Source: Azophilus sp965214305 (GTDB lineage Bacteria; Pseudomonadota; Gammaproteobacteria; Pseudomonadales; Azotimanducaceae). Taken from it: a DNA stretch of 64,000 nucleotides. Of the stretch, positions 41,465 to 49,168 are shown in pieces (position 1 is the stretch's first letter; each line of letters opens with the position of its first letter). Under the pieces are notes generated by a model, which was not told the origin of the DNA, did not search any database, and was given only the letters and a program-made list of their open reading frames with translations. The position numbers and the translations under genes are program-made. The DNA is taken from the NCBI GenBank assembly GCA_965214305.1, contig OZ243949.1:310001-374000 (forward strand). The letters are read 5' to 3'.

Positions 41465-42454
41465 TTGGGCCTTTATGTCCTGCTGATGCGGGACCACTCC
41501 GAAGGCCTGAAGGCCATCAAAGCGACCGGTCCGGCCGCCGTTCAGGGTGTTTGCGATGCGCTTGAGCGGTGGGAGGCCAAAATACTGATGGGCTATCGTC
41601 TGCTTGGCGAATGGGATCAGTGTTACGTCATTGAGGCACCGGATAATTTCAAGGCCTACCGGGCCACGTTGGCGCAAGAGATGAGCACCACGATGGACAC
41701 CGAGATTCTACCGGCCGTCGATCTGCCACTTTTTCAACGTTTGATTAGCCAGTCTGCTCAGACGGCGGGGCCGCACCGGTGGCAGATTCACGGCTGGGCG
41801 CGCCTTACCCGTTTCGTCATGTACCCATACGCCTATCAACGCTGGGCCCGGCGGTATTTCACCGAGCATGCGGTCCATGGTAGGGAGAAGTTCAGGTCGG
41901 TGCCTGGCCCCTGCATCATCATTGCCAACCACCAGAGCCACTTCGACCAATATTGCCTGCTTAAGGCTATTCCGCCGCGTATACGCACCAATCTCTTCTT
42001 TGGTGCGGCGGCGGACCGTTGGTTTCTAAAGGGGCGCAAGGAAATCACACTGCAACCCTGGTATCAGTCGCTGGTTATGGGCGCATACCCGATTCAGCGC
42101 GGCGGCGGTTCGCGGACTTTGGAATACCCGAAATGGTTGCTCGACCAGGGCGCGAACCTCATGCTGTTTCCGGAGGGAACCCGGGCGCGCGGGCGCCAGC
42201 TATCCCACTTCAAGCACGGCGTTTCCATCATCGCACTGGAAAAGAAGGTGCCGGTGGTGCCGGTTTACTTGGCGGGTTTGAAACAGATTCGTCCACCGGG
42301 AACGAAAGTAGCCCGGCCCGGCCCGGTCGCGGCCCATGTGCTCGATCCCATCGAATTTGCGCCGGATACCACCGTCTCGCAAGCAACCGACCGGCTCTAT
42401 ACCACCATGAAGGCCTTCCATGAGGCCATTTTGGCGGAGGAAACCGCTCGGTAA
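41465..42454 (+). CDS. GYD-like domain fused to a PlsC-type acyltransferase
   Basis: A 329-residue protein. Residues 1-95 (MGLYVLLMRDHSEGLKAI, LLGEWDQCYVIEAPDNFKAY) parallel the preceding GYD protein. From about residue 130 it is a lysophospholipid acyltransferase with the catalytic NHQSHFDQ (H-x4-D), GAYPIQRGGGSR and the FPEGTRARGR acyl-acceptor block, then VPVYLAG. It transfers acyl chains to a glycerol phosphate or a related acceptor at the inner membrane. The start is TTG at 41465 with AGGAGA eight bases upstream. Proximity to WS/DGAT and PHA genes suggests a role in neutral lipid or membrane lipid synthesis. Confidence 0.83.
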   Translation: MGLYVLLMRDHSEGLKAIKATGPAAVQGVCDALERWEAKILMGYRLLGEWDQCYVIEAPDNFKAYRATLAQEMSTTMDTEILPAVDLPLFQRLISQSAQTAGPHRWQIHGWARLTRFVMYPYAYQRWARRYFTEHAVHGREKFRSVPGPCIIIANHQSHFDQYCLLKAIPPRIRTNLFFGAAADRWFLKGRKEITLQPWYQSLVMGAYPIQRGGGSRTLEYPKWLLDQGANLMLFPEGTRARGRQLSHFKHGVSIIALEKKVPVVPVYLAGLKQIRPPGTKVARPGPVAAHVLDPIEFAPDTTVSQATDRLYTTMKAFHEAILAEETAR

Positions 42455-42473
42455 TCGCTGTATTTGGAGGGAA

Positions 42474-42523
42474 GCGCAGCGCCCCGGTGAACGGCGGCAG
42501 TGTCCGAACACCGGGGGCTGTGC
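42474..42523. terminator. GC-rich hairpin between convergent genes
   Basis: GCAGCGCCCCGGTG pairs with CACCGGGGGCTGTGC across an 18-base loop. It lies between the acyltransferase and phasin stops. There is no U-tract, so it may act as a bidirectional pause or a Rho-assisted terminator. Confidence 0.4.
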
Positions 42524-42537
42524 GGGGGAGCACCCGC

Positions 42538-42906
42538 TTAGGCGGCCGCTTTGGTCGGGCCTGCCTTGGCGGGGGCGGAGCGCTTGGCTTGCGGCTTATC
42601 CCCGGCTTCGGGGGTGAACGCCTTACGAATGGTTTCGTTGTTGGCGTTGAACGCATCACGCAGCATTTCACCGCGGGTCTGCAAAGCCTTTTGGGTGTTG
42701 TTCCACAACTGCTCGCCGTACTCGCGCTGCAATTCAACAAAGCCCTGAATGTTTTTAACTTCGGGCAGCTTACCGGCGAAGTCCTGGTTGAATTGAATGT
42801 AGTTGCTCAGGTTCTTGGAATCGAATTCCGCGAGCTTGCGGAACCACTCGGTGTTGAGTTCCATCAGGTCGCGGGCCAGTTTCAGTTGTTGCTCAATCGG
42901 GTTCAT
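42538..42906 (-). CDS. Phasin family protein
   Basis: A 122-residue amphipathic helical protein opening MNPIEQQLKLARDLMELNTE, followed by FAGKLPEVKNIQGFVELQRE and a Lys/Ala-rich tail (AKRSAPAKAGPTKAAA) like those of DNA- or granule-binding phasins. It coats polyhydroxyalkanoate granules. ATG at 42906 is chosen because GGAGG lies eight bases before it. Its upstream region has TTGC/GCAA-rich palindromes that match sites before phaC and phaR, as expected for PhaR control, and a family D fragment. Confidence 0.87.
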   Translation of the reverse strand: MNPIEQQLKLARDLMELNTEWFRKLAEFDSKNLSNYIQFNQDFAGKLPEVKNIQGFVELQREYGEQLWNNTQKALQTRGEMLRDAFNANNETIRKAFTPEAGDKPQAKRSAPAKAGPTKAAA

Positions 42907-42983
42907 GGCAAAAGCCTCCGTGTTGTTTCGATTGTCGGGACCGCAAATGCTGCGATGCACACAAGAACGCATTGTGCATCACA

Positions 42984-43002
42984 GCATTGTGCAATGCAAC
43001 AA
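42984..43002 (-). promoter_or_regulatory. Candidate PhaR operator upstream of the phasin gene
   Basis: The minus strand reads TTGTTGCATTGCA (43002-42990), 11 of 13 matching TTGTTGCGATGCA at the phaR start. The palindrome GCATTG-TG-CAATGC occupies 42984-42997, and a partial repeat lies at 42969-42979. PhaR repressors are known to recognise TGC-rich inverted repeats; assignment here is inference. Confidence 0.45.
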
Positions 43003-43100
43003 CTTTTTTGATTTTTTTCGGAATGACGCATCTGCCGCAATAAGCCACCATATGTAGTTAAGGCAATGCGCTCGAACCACCGCCTGTGGTTGGTCGTGTC

Positions 43101-43130
43101 GCAGTTTGAATTTTTCGACCACGGGACTTC
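43101..43130 (-). repeat. Family D block, partial copy 3
   Basis: On the minus strand, GTCGAAAAATTCAAACTGCG and the following ACACGACC match the right end of the family D blocks at 16799 and 51047. The rest of the 84-bp block is absent, replaced by the end of the GNAT gene. It points toward the phasin gene, whose ATG is about 195 bases away. Confidence 0.5.
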
Positions 43131-43136
43131 CCTAAT

Positions 43137-43730
43137 TTATTGAAGGGCGTGGTCGGTTAGCCCATCGACATCAAAAGTCATCATGACCAGGTCGTGCAGG
43201 TTACCGTTTCGGTCTTCCACAAAGTCGGTTAATAGCGCTTCCGCCACGAAGCCCAGACGCTGGAATGCCGCCTGCGCGCCCCGCTGGTCGGGGGTCATGT
43301 TGGCGGTCAGCTTTTTCAAACCGACATTGCGTGCGATATCGAAGATTTTGGCGCTCAGATGCCGGCCCAGGCCTTGGCCGCGGTAATCGTGCGCGACGGT
43401 TAGGCGCAGTTCGCCAACCCGTCTCGTCCAGCGCGCCGGGGTGCGGTCCACCGTTGCGTAGCCCGCCATTTTGTCGCCGCCCTCGTAGGCAATGATGGAG
43501 ACGGTGCTGCCGTTAGCGACATTGGCCAGCCAATGGTCCACGGCGGCGGGCTTGGTGATGTCCACGCGCAGAAACAGCAAATCCTGTTCGGGGAGGTTGC
43601 GCGCGAATGCGAGGATGGCGTCGCGGTCGTCTTTACCGACGATACGCAATTCCACCTTGCGTCCATCGGCGAGGGAGACTTCCTTGGGATAGCCATTGAT
43701 GGCGGCTGCATTGCTCTTAGTGACCGTCAT
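43137..43730 (-). CDS. GNAT family N-acetyltransferase
   Basis: A 197-residue acetyltransferase with the acetyl-CoA loop VAHDYRGQGLGRHLSAKIFD (Q/R-x-x-G-x-G), LTANMTPDQRGAQAAFQRLG and a FVAEALLTDF ending typical of GNATs. It is 33 bp downstream of the wax synthase gene on the same strand, so it is probably cotranscribed. The acceptor is unknown; protein acetylation affecting lipid enzymes is one possibility but is not supported by sequence. Confidence 0.8.
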   Translation of the reverse strand: MTVTKSNAAAINGYPKEVSLADGRKVELRIVGKDDRDAILAFARNLPEQDLLFLRVDITKPAAVDHWLANVANGSTVSIIAYEGGDKMAGYATVDRTPARWTRRVGELRLTVAHDYRGQGLGRHLSAKIFDIARNVGLKKLTANMTPDQRGAQAAFQRLGFVAEALLTDFVEDRNGNLHDLVMMTFDVDGLTDHALQ

Positions 43731-43763
43731 GGGTGCTTCCCTAAATGTCTCTGGTTGAGGAGG

Positions 43764-45209
43764 TTAGCTGCCCGTCTTGGCCCGGCTTTGTGCCGCCCTG
43801 GACAACAGCTCTTGAAAGGCATCGTTGACGACCTCGGCCATTATGTCCAAGTCCGGCATAAGGCGGCGATCGCATAGGAAGTTGAAATAAATGTGTTGGT
43901 TATAGCTTGTTATCACCACGCCGAATCCGAGATTGCCGGTCAGCATCAATAACCCGAGATTATCCAGGATCGGATAGCCGGCAAGGTATTGGGTGGTTTG
44001 TACGCCGGGCACATTGGTGCAGACAAAGTTGTAGCCGAGCATGGGCGGACGCGGGCCGAAAGCGGGCGGTACGGGTAGCGGAAAGTTTGCCGCGAGCACG
44101 GTGGGGTCCCAGGGCGTCCCCACCAGCAGAGTGGGTGCCATGGCGACGGGCGGCACGTTTGGCGCGGCATCCGTCAACATCTGCATGGCTTGGGCTTCAC
44201 GATTGTTCTTGATTTGCTCGGTCTCCCAGCGCACCTTGTTGAGCCGCGTCTTGATGTCCATGGGCTCGGCATCGAAAACGGGAAAGATGGCGGAGACGCG
44301 ATTGCCCAGGGTACCGTCGTCGCCTTCGGTGCGCACGTTGACCGGGCACATGATGCGCAGGTGCTGGCCCGCGGCGCGTTCCTTGTGTAACCGCAAGTAG
44401 CGGGCGGCGCCCTCCGCAACGGCGGCGAGCACCACATCGTTGATGGTGCCGCCAAGCGTGCTGCGAATACGGCGAAAGTCGGCGAACGAATACTTGCGCC
44501 ACAGAAAGTTGCGCTTGGGCCCGATGGGTGCGGCGTTCCAAGGTGCCGTCATGACGGGTTCGGCCACGAATCGAGTCATCGACTCGGTAGCCCGGCGCAG
44601 CATTTCCATACGTTCGGAGCTGAAGTTGGCCGCGTTGAATGGATTTTCGCCGGAAACGTTGTGTACGTTCTCCAGCATGGCCTCCGTTACGAGTTCCATG
44701 GGTGTGGGCAAGGATTGCGGATGCCAAGGCTCGGGTTCCGGCTGGTTGGCGTTCTTTTGCAGGTCGAACATGACCAGGGTGATGTCGATGCCCGAGGCGC
44801 CATCAATCATGGCGTGATGGCCTATTTGCAGCAGCACCGTGCGATCCGGTACGCCTTCAATGGAGTACATGCGCCACAGCGGCCGGTCGCGCGGCAGCAC
44901 CTGTTCGTTCAACCGGACGGCGGCCGCAAGGGCCTCGTCGAGTGTTGAGCCTTCCGGCAGCCGATGTCGCACAACATGGTTGGCAAGGTCGAAATGGGGA
45001 TCATCAACCCATTTGGGGTGCGCCAGGTTGAATGGCACGAGCGCCAGGCGCTGACGATAGCGGGGCACCAAATGCAGGCGGGAGGCGATTTGGTCACGAA
45101 CCTTAGCAAAGGGCACCGCGCCTTCAATGATCGCGATGCCGGACGCATTCATGGGCCCGCTGGCCGTTTCGGTATACAAAAAGGAGGCATCCTGAGCGCT
45201 TAATCGCAT
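43764..45209 (-). CDS. Bifunctional wax ester synthase / diacylglycerol acyltransferase
   Basis: A 481-residue WS/DGAT enzyme with the active-site HHAMIDG (His131, His132, Asp136), PLWRMYSIEG before it, and late family motifs (GGTINDVVLAAVAEG, NVPGVQTTQYLAGYP). It esterifies fatty alcohols or diacylglycerol with acyl-CoA to make storage lipid at the inner membrane. The start MRLSAQDASFLYTE is the normal family N-terminus. The gene lies between the DUF6489-like and GNAT genes in a minus-strand run, back to back with phaC. Confidence 0.92.
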   Translation of the reverse strand: MRLSAQDASFLYTETASGPMNASGIAIIEGAVPFAKVRDQIASRLHLVPRYRQRLALVPFNLAHPKWVDDPHFDLANHVVRHRLPEGSTLDEALAAAVRLNEQVLPRDRPLWRMYSIEGVPDRTVLLQIGHHAMIDGASGIDITLVMFDLQKNANQPEPEPWHPQSLPTPMELVTEAMLENVHNVSGENPFNAANFSSERMEMLRRATESMTRFVAEPVMTAPWNAAPIGPKRNFLWRKYSFADFRRIRSTLGGTINDVVLAAVAEGAARYLRLHKERAAGQHLRIMCPVNVRTEGDDGTLGNRVSAIFPVFDAEPMDIKTRLNKVRWETEQIKNNREAQAMQMLTDAAPNVPPVAMAPTLLVGTPWDPTVLAANFPLPVPPAFGPRPPMLGYNFVCTNVPGVQTTQYLAGYPILDNLGLLMLTGNLGFGVVITSYNQHIYFNFLCDRRLMPDLDIMAEVVNDAFQELLSRAAQSRAKTGS

Positions 45210-45256
45210 CGCCGTTTCCCTACAACTGCAACGGTTCGGTTCGGCCCTGGCGGCAA

Positions 45257-45505
45257 CTAGCGGTCGTCGCGCTTGCCGGGGGCTTGCCCGGTGCTGCCCG
45301 AGACCATCATGTTGAAGAAGTTTTGCCAGGGTGCCATGGCACCGGTTACCAGGTTGTGCATGAATTCGTCGCGCTGATCCGACGAGGCCGAAAGACGCTT
45401 GGTGAATTGTTCCAACAACTGTTGATGTACAACCCCCATATCCGGTAGACCCATAAAACGGCGCAGTTCCTCGGGCGTGAGGTCCAACTCAACGTTAATC
45501 TTCAT
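45257..45505 (-). CDS. DUF6489-like small protein
   Basis: An 82-residue acidic protein opening MKINVELDLTPEELRRFMGL and continuing PDMGVVHQQLLEQFTKRL, with a helical middle and a flexible C-terminus. It resembles the DUF6489 family, often found beside polyhydroxyalkanoate synthase and phasin genes. ATG at 45505 with GGAA upstream is chosen over the longer frame. It is divergent from phaC and first in the minus-strand run with the wax synthase. Confidence 0.65.
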   Translation of the reverse strand: MKINVELDLTPEELRRFMGLPDMGVVHQQLLEQFTKRLSASSDQRDEFMHNLVTGAMAPWQNFFNMMVSGSTGQAPGKRDDR

Positions 45506-45590
45506 CGACGGGTTTCCAAGCGGGTTATTTTGCAGCCAAGCGGTTGCGGATGCAGTATCATAGCGCATCGCAAACGCCGCTATTGCCGCA

Positions 45591-45610
45591 TTGCAGCAAC
45601 GTTGCCGCAA
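45591..45610. promoter_or_regulatory. Candidate PhaR operator between phaC and the DUF6489-like gene
   Basis: TTGCAGCAACGTTGCCGCAA is an inverted repeat with a single mismatched pair (TTGC.GCAACGTTGC.GCAA). It lies between the divergent starts of the phaC and DUF6489-like genes. It shares the TTGC/GCAA half-sites of the other two candidates. Confidence 0.45.
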
Positions 45611-45732
45611 ACGGCTTGCGAGTGTACAACACCCCGTTTAGTGGCGCTACAACCGACGGCTGGCCGCATCTGCGAGTGCCGTCCGCCGAACATCCCCGTG
45701 GGCCGCACCGGCAACGCGAAGGAGAGAGGTTT

Positions 45733-47409
45733 ATGAGCGACAAGGACGAGCTGGCCGCCGCAAGCAACGCCGACCGGATCGAAGGTTTGTCCATAGGCAG
45801 CATGTGGGGCGCGGATCGGCAAACCATTGCCGAGGCCTGGCAGCGGTTTGCCGAATACATGGGTACGCAACCGGCGCTGATCTTGGCATCGCAAATGCGT
45901 TTTCAGGCCGAGCTCGCCCGTATCTGGTTTGGCGACACCGACACCCAACTGCCCGAAGACAGACGCTTCGAGGATCCGGAGTGGCGTAACAACCCCATCT
46001 TCCGGCGCGTGCGCCAATCCTATGTCGCCTGGTGCCGGGTGCTTGATGAATGGCTTGAAAAATCGGGACTGGAGGGCATCGACCGGCAGCGTGCGCAGTT
46101 TCTTATGGACGCGGCCAAAGACATCTATGCTCCGGTAAACAGCCCATTTGCACCGGAAGCCATGCGCAAGGCCGTGGAAACCAATGGCGCCAGCCTGGCC
46201 AGGGGTTTCCGTCATTTCTTCGACGACCTGCAACATAACCACGGTTATCCGGCGGTAGCCGACCGCCACGCCTTCGAATTGGGCCGGGATCTGGCCGCCA
46301 CGGCCGGCAAGGTGGTGTTCCGCAACGAACTCTTTGAACTCATCCAATATCAACCGAGCACCCCACGGGTACACAAAAAACCCTTGCTGTACGTATTCAG
46401 CCAGGTCAACCGTTTCTACCTGGGCGACCTCACACCCGATCGCAGCCTATTCAAGCAATTGGTGGACAATGGCGTTCAGGTGTTCGCCATGAGTTGGAAG
46501 AACCCGTCCCGGGACGATGCGCAATGGTCGCTCGATACCTACACCGAGGGCGTGATTGAGGCGGTGCGCATCACCCGCAGCATCACACGGCAGCGCAATC
46601 TCGATCTCATTGGCTTGTGTGCCGGGGGGTTGGTGGCGGCAACGGCGGCGGGCGTTCTCAATGCGCGCGGCGATCAGTGGATTAATTCCCTGTCGCTGTT
46701 TGTTTCCATCCTCGACAATCAACCGGGCGACAGCGGCTTCACGCTCTTTGTTACCGATGCATCGGTTGCCGCGCAGAAACAGCGGGTGCGCCTGCAGGGC
46801 GGCATGACCGAGCGGGATATTCTAGAGATGTTCGCCATGTTGCGGCTCGACGAAAGCGTCTTCAGCTTCATGCGCAGCAATTATTTCCGAGGCGAGGATC
46901 CGCTCGCCCATCCGCTGTTGTTCTGGTCGATGGACTACACCCGCGTGCCCGCCGAATTGCAGTGCGATCTGATCGACTTGGGCCATAAGAACGCGCTGGC
47001 CGGTCGGTCTCTGAAGGTGTTGGGCGAAAAGCTGGATCTCGCGGAGATTCGCCATCCCGTTTACATCATGGCCGGGTTAACGGATCACATTACACCCTGG
47101 CGGGCCTGTTACCGCAGCGCCGCCCTGTTCGGTGGCGATGTCGAGTTCGTGCTAACCAGCCAAAATCATACCCAGACCATCAGTGCGCGACCCGATAATC
47201 GGCATCTTCGCTATTGGCGCAACGACCTGCTGCCAAGCAACCCGGAGGCCTGGTTGGACGGCAGTGAGGAAACGCTGGGCAACTGGCGCGACCACTGGGT
47301 TGCCTGGTTGCAAGCCCATTCGCACCTTAAGGAGGCCCCGGCGACCCTCGGCAACCGGGCCTATCCGGCGCTGGATGATGCGCCGGGGCTTTATGTGCGG
47401 GAGAAGTGA
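45733..47409 (+). CDS. phaC: Polyhydroxyalkanoate synthase
   Basis: A 558-residue synthase. The N-terminal region has NPIFRRVRQSYVAWCRVLDE, and the alpha/beta core carries the lipase-like box LIGLCAGG (Cys296), with Asp451 in GLTDHITPW and His479 in SQNHTQT completing the triad. It polymerises hydroxyacyl-CoA on granules. Length and single-subunit layout fit the class I/II group rather than the shorter class III PhaC, and no PhaE is nearby. ATG at 45733 has AGGAGA eight bases upstream. phaR follows on the same strand. Confidence 0.93.
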   Translation: MSDKDELAAASNADRIEGLSIGSMWGADRQTIAEAWQRFAEYMGTQPALILASQMRFQAELARIWFGDTDTQLPEDRRFEDPEWRNNPIFRRVRQSYVAWCRVLDEWLEKSGLEGIDRQRAQFLMDAAKDIYAPVNSPFAPEAMRKAVETNGASLARGFRHFFDDLQHNHGYPAVADRHAFELGRDLAATAGKVVFRNELFELIQYQPSTPRVHKKPLLYVFSQVNRFYLGDLTPDRSLFKQLVDNGVQVFAMSWKNPSRDDAQWSLDTYTEGVIEAVRITRSITRQRNLDLIGLCAGGLVAATAAGVLNARGDQWINSLSLFVSILDNQPGDSGFTLFVTDASVAAQKQRVRLQGGMTERDILEMFAMLRLDESVFSFMRSNYFRGEDPLAHPLLFWSMDYTRVPAELQCDLIDLGHKNALAGRSLKVLGEKLDLAEIRHPVYIMAGLTDHITPWRACYRSAALFGGDVEFVLTSQNHTQTISARPDNRHLRYWRNDLLPSNPEAWLDGSEETLGNWRDHWVAWLQAHSHLKEAPATLGNRAYPALDDAPGLYVREK

Positions 47410-47504
47410 TGGGCGCTTATTTCGCCCGACGCCTTTGTTAGGATTTATATACTTAACGCCATCTTCCACTGGATGTTGTGCTCATAAAAACGGCTTGTCA
47501 CAAT

Positions 47505-47533
47505 TTGTTGTGGTCGTGGAAGTCAAATATATA
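47505..47533 (+). promoter_or_regulatory. Promoter-like pair upstream of phaR
   Basis: TTGTTG (47505-47510), 17 bases, TATATA (47528-47533). It would start transcription about ten bases before the phaR ATG, right at the candidate operator. A weak hairpin (GGGCG and CGCCC at 47411-47427) ends phaC before it. Confidence 0.5.
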
Positions 47534-47542
47534 ACTCCCCAT

Positions 47543-47555
47543 TTGTTGCGATGCA
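47543..47555 (+). promoter_or_regulatory. Candidate PhaR autoregulatory operator
   Basis: TTGTTGCGATGCA overlaps the phaR start codon and the predicted transcription start. It matches the phasin-upstream site at 11 of 13 positions. Binding here would block phaR transcription, fitting known PhaR autorepression. Confidence 0.4.
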
Positions 47556-48048
47556 TAAGCTAAAAAAATACCCCAATCGGCGCCTGTACAACAGCACGGA
47601 GAGTCGCTACGTCACCATTGAGGATGTGCGTACGCTCATCATCAGAGGCGAGAGCATTGTGGTCGTTGACGCCAAAGACGGCAGCGACATTACGCGCTCG
47701 ATCTTGCTGCAAATTCTTGCGGAACAGGAAGCGGAGGGGCACGAGAGCGTCTTGACCAACCGGGTGATCGAACAGTTGATCCGGTTTTATGGCGACCGCC
47801 TTGGCAGCGTGGTCGGCCGCTATATCGAACAAAGCATCCTGGCCTTCATGCGCCACCAGGATCAGTGGCGCACCCAACTGCGGCAACTCAACGAGATGAA
47901 TCCGCTGAACCTGATGCGCCAAGCGTTTGATCCGAATTGGATGTCGCCCACTCGCCGCCCGAACCCGGAACCACCGCCAAGCGATACGTCCGACCCCCGA
48001 GGCTCGGCCGAGCCGCCGGATCCAAAGCTCAAGAACGCAGGCAAATAG
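47551..48048 (+). CDS. phaR: Polyhydroxyalkanoate synthesis repressor PhaR
   Basis: A 165-residue regulator with the highly conserved N-terminal DNA-binding domain MHKLKKYPNRRLYNSTESRY, then VTIEDVRTLI and VVDAKDGSDITRSILLQIL. The PHB-accumulation regulatory domain follows, and the tail is Pro-rich. PhaR senses PHA granules and releases phasin and its own promoters. It is 141 bp after phaC with its own promoter-like signal. Confidence 0.93.
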   Translation: MHKLKKYPNRRLYNSTESRYVTIEDVRTLIIRGESIVVVDAKDGSDITRSILLQILAEQEAEGHESVLTNRVIEQLIRFYGDRLGSVVGRYIEQSILAFMRHQDQWRTQLRQLNEMNPLNLMRQAFDPNWMSPTRRPNPEPPPSDTSDPRGSAEPPDPKLKNAGK

Positions 48049-48137
48049 CGTTGAGTCGATGCGCAAGCTGTCGTAGCTGGTGTTTTCAGTCATCGGATAC
48101 CCAGGTTGGAGCGGCATCCAACCCGACCCCCGGGAAA

Positions 48138-48247
48138 GAGCGGGCCTGTGGGGTTTCCCTTGCCGCGCCGTTCAGCTCGCTCCATGCCCTCTCGTACAGC
48201 GGGAAGCATGCGCCCAGCGCGGCAAGGGAAACCCCACAGGCCCGCTC
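48138..48247. repeat. Family B hairpin element, copy 3 (inverted)
   Basis: A 110-bp element with perfect arms of about 31 bases (GAGCGGGCCTGTGGGGTTTC and onward at the left). The core is the reverse complement of the copy 1 core (CCCTCTCGTACAGCGGG). It lies between phaR and the HAD phosphatase gene. Confidence 0.8.
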
Positions 48248-48328
48248 GCTGCCAAGCGGCCTGCTTAGCGATCGCGCCTTGGCCTTTGCCGAGTTGTTCC
48301 GGATAGCCCGCCTTTGTCGGATGACAGC

Positions 48329-49132
48329 ATGAAATACGCGGCATTGGCCATCGATTTGGACGGTACCCTGCTGGTGGGGGACGAGATTCCCGAGGCCAAC
48401 GCGGCGGCGATTCGGGCGGCGTCCGCGGCGGGTTTGCGGGTGCTGATTGCAACGGCGCGCTGGTCGCATTTCGCGGTGCGTCTGGGGGCAACGCTGGGTA
48501 TCAAGGAGCCAGTTATCGCCTGTTCGGGTGCCCAGGTCTTTGACCCCGCCGGCCCCGGGGACGTATTCGACCGGCGCTTGCCAGCGGCCTTCGCCGAGGC
48601 GCTCTATGGGATTTGTAACGAAGAACGCTGTATCGCCACGGTCACCCTTGGCGATCATGTCGAGATCAAGATGGATGGCCGTCCCGACCAGCGCCACCTG
48701 GCACCCGAGATGCGTTGGACGGAGCGGCTGTATCTGCAGCGGCACGACTTACCCCGGGTTGCCGCTGTTCAGGGCAGCCGCTGCGGGGAGCGTATTCGCC
48801 AAGAACTGGGCGCGGCCTTTCGTGACCGGGTGAATATTCTCGATTCCATTGGCCCGACGGGCAAAGTCATTTTAGCCATCACCGCCCGTGCGGCCACCAA
48901 GGGCGCGGCCCTTGCGGCGGCTTGTGTACACATGGGCATTGAACCGCGGCGGGTGGTTGCCTTTGGCGATGCCGAAAACGATATCGATATGTTTCAGCTG
49001 GCCGGTGCTTCGGTGGCCATGGGCCAGGCGGACCCGGCCACCAAGGCGGCGGCTACTTTTGTGAGCAAGGCCAATACCGACGGCGGCGTTGCGCACGCCA
49101 TCCGGCGCTTACTGGAGCGGGGCACCCTATAG
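48329..49132 (+). CDS. HAD superfamily phosphatase, Cof type
   Basis: A 267-residue HAD hydrolase. Motif I is AIDLDGTLL (Asp nucleophile and second Asp), motif II is LIATAR, and motif IV is FGDAENDIDMFQLAG, with a type IIB cap between. Such enzymes dephosphorylate sugar phosphates, flavin intermediates or similar. ATG at 48329 is used; a TTG at 48314 would add five residues. The stop TAG is followed by GAGGCTCC, slightly like a family A end. Substrate unknown. Confidence 0.87.
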   Translation: MKYAALAIDLDGTLLVGDEIPEANAAAIRAASAAGLRVLIATARWSHFAVRLGATLGIKEPVIACSGAQVFDPAGPGDVFDRRLPAAFAEALYGICNEERCIATVTLGDHVEIKMDGRPDQRHLAPEMRWTERLYLQRHDLPRVAAVQGSRCGERIRQELGAAFRDRVNILDSIGPTGKVILAITARAATKGAALAAACVHMGIEPRRVVAFGDAENDIDMFQLAGASVAMGQADPATKAAATFVSKANTDGGVAHAIRRLLERGTL

Positions 49133-49168
49133 GAGGCTCCGGATGCCTCTTCCTCACAAAGCCGAAAA

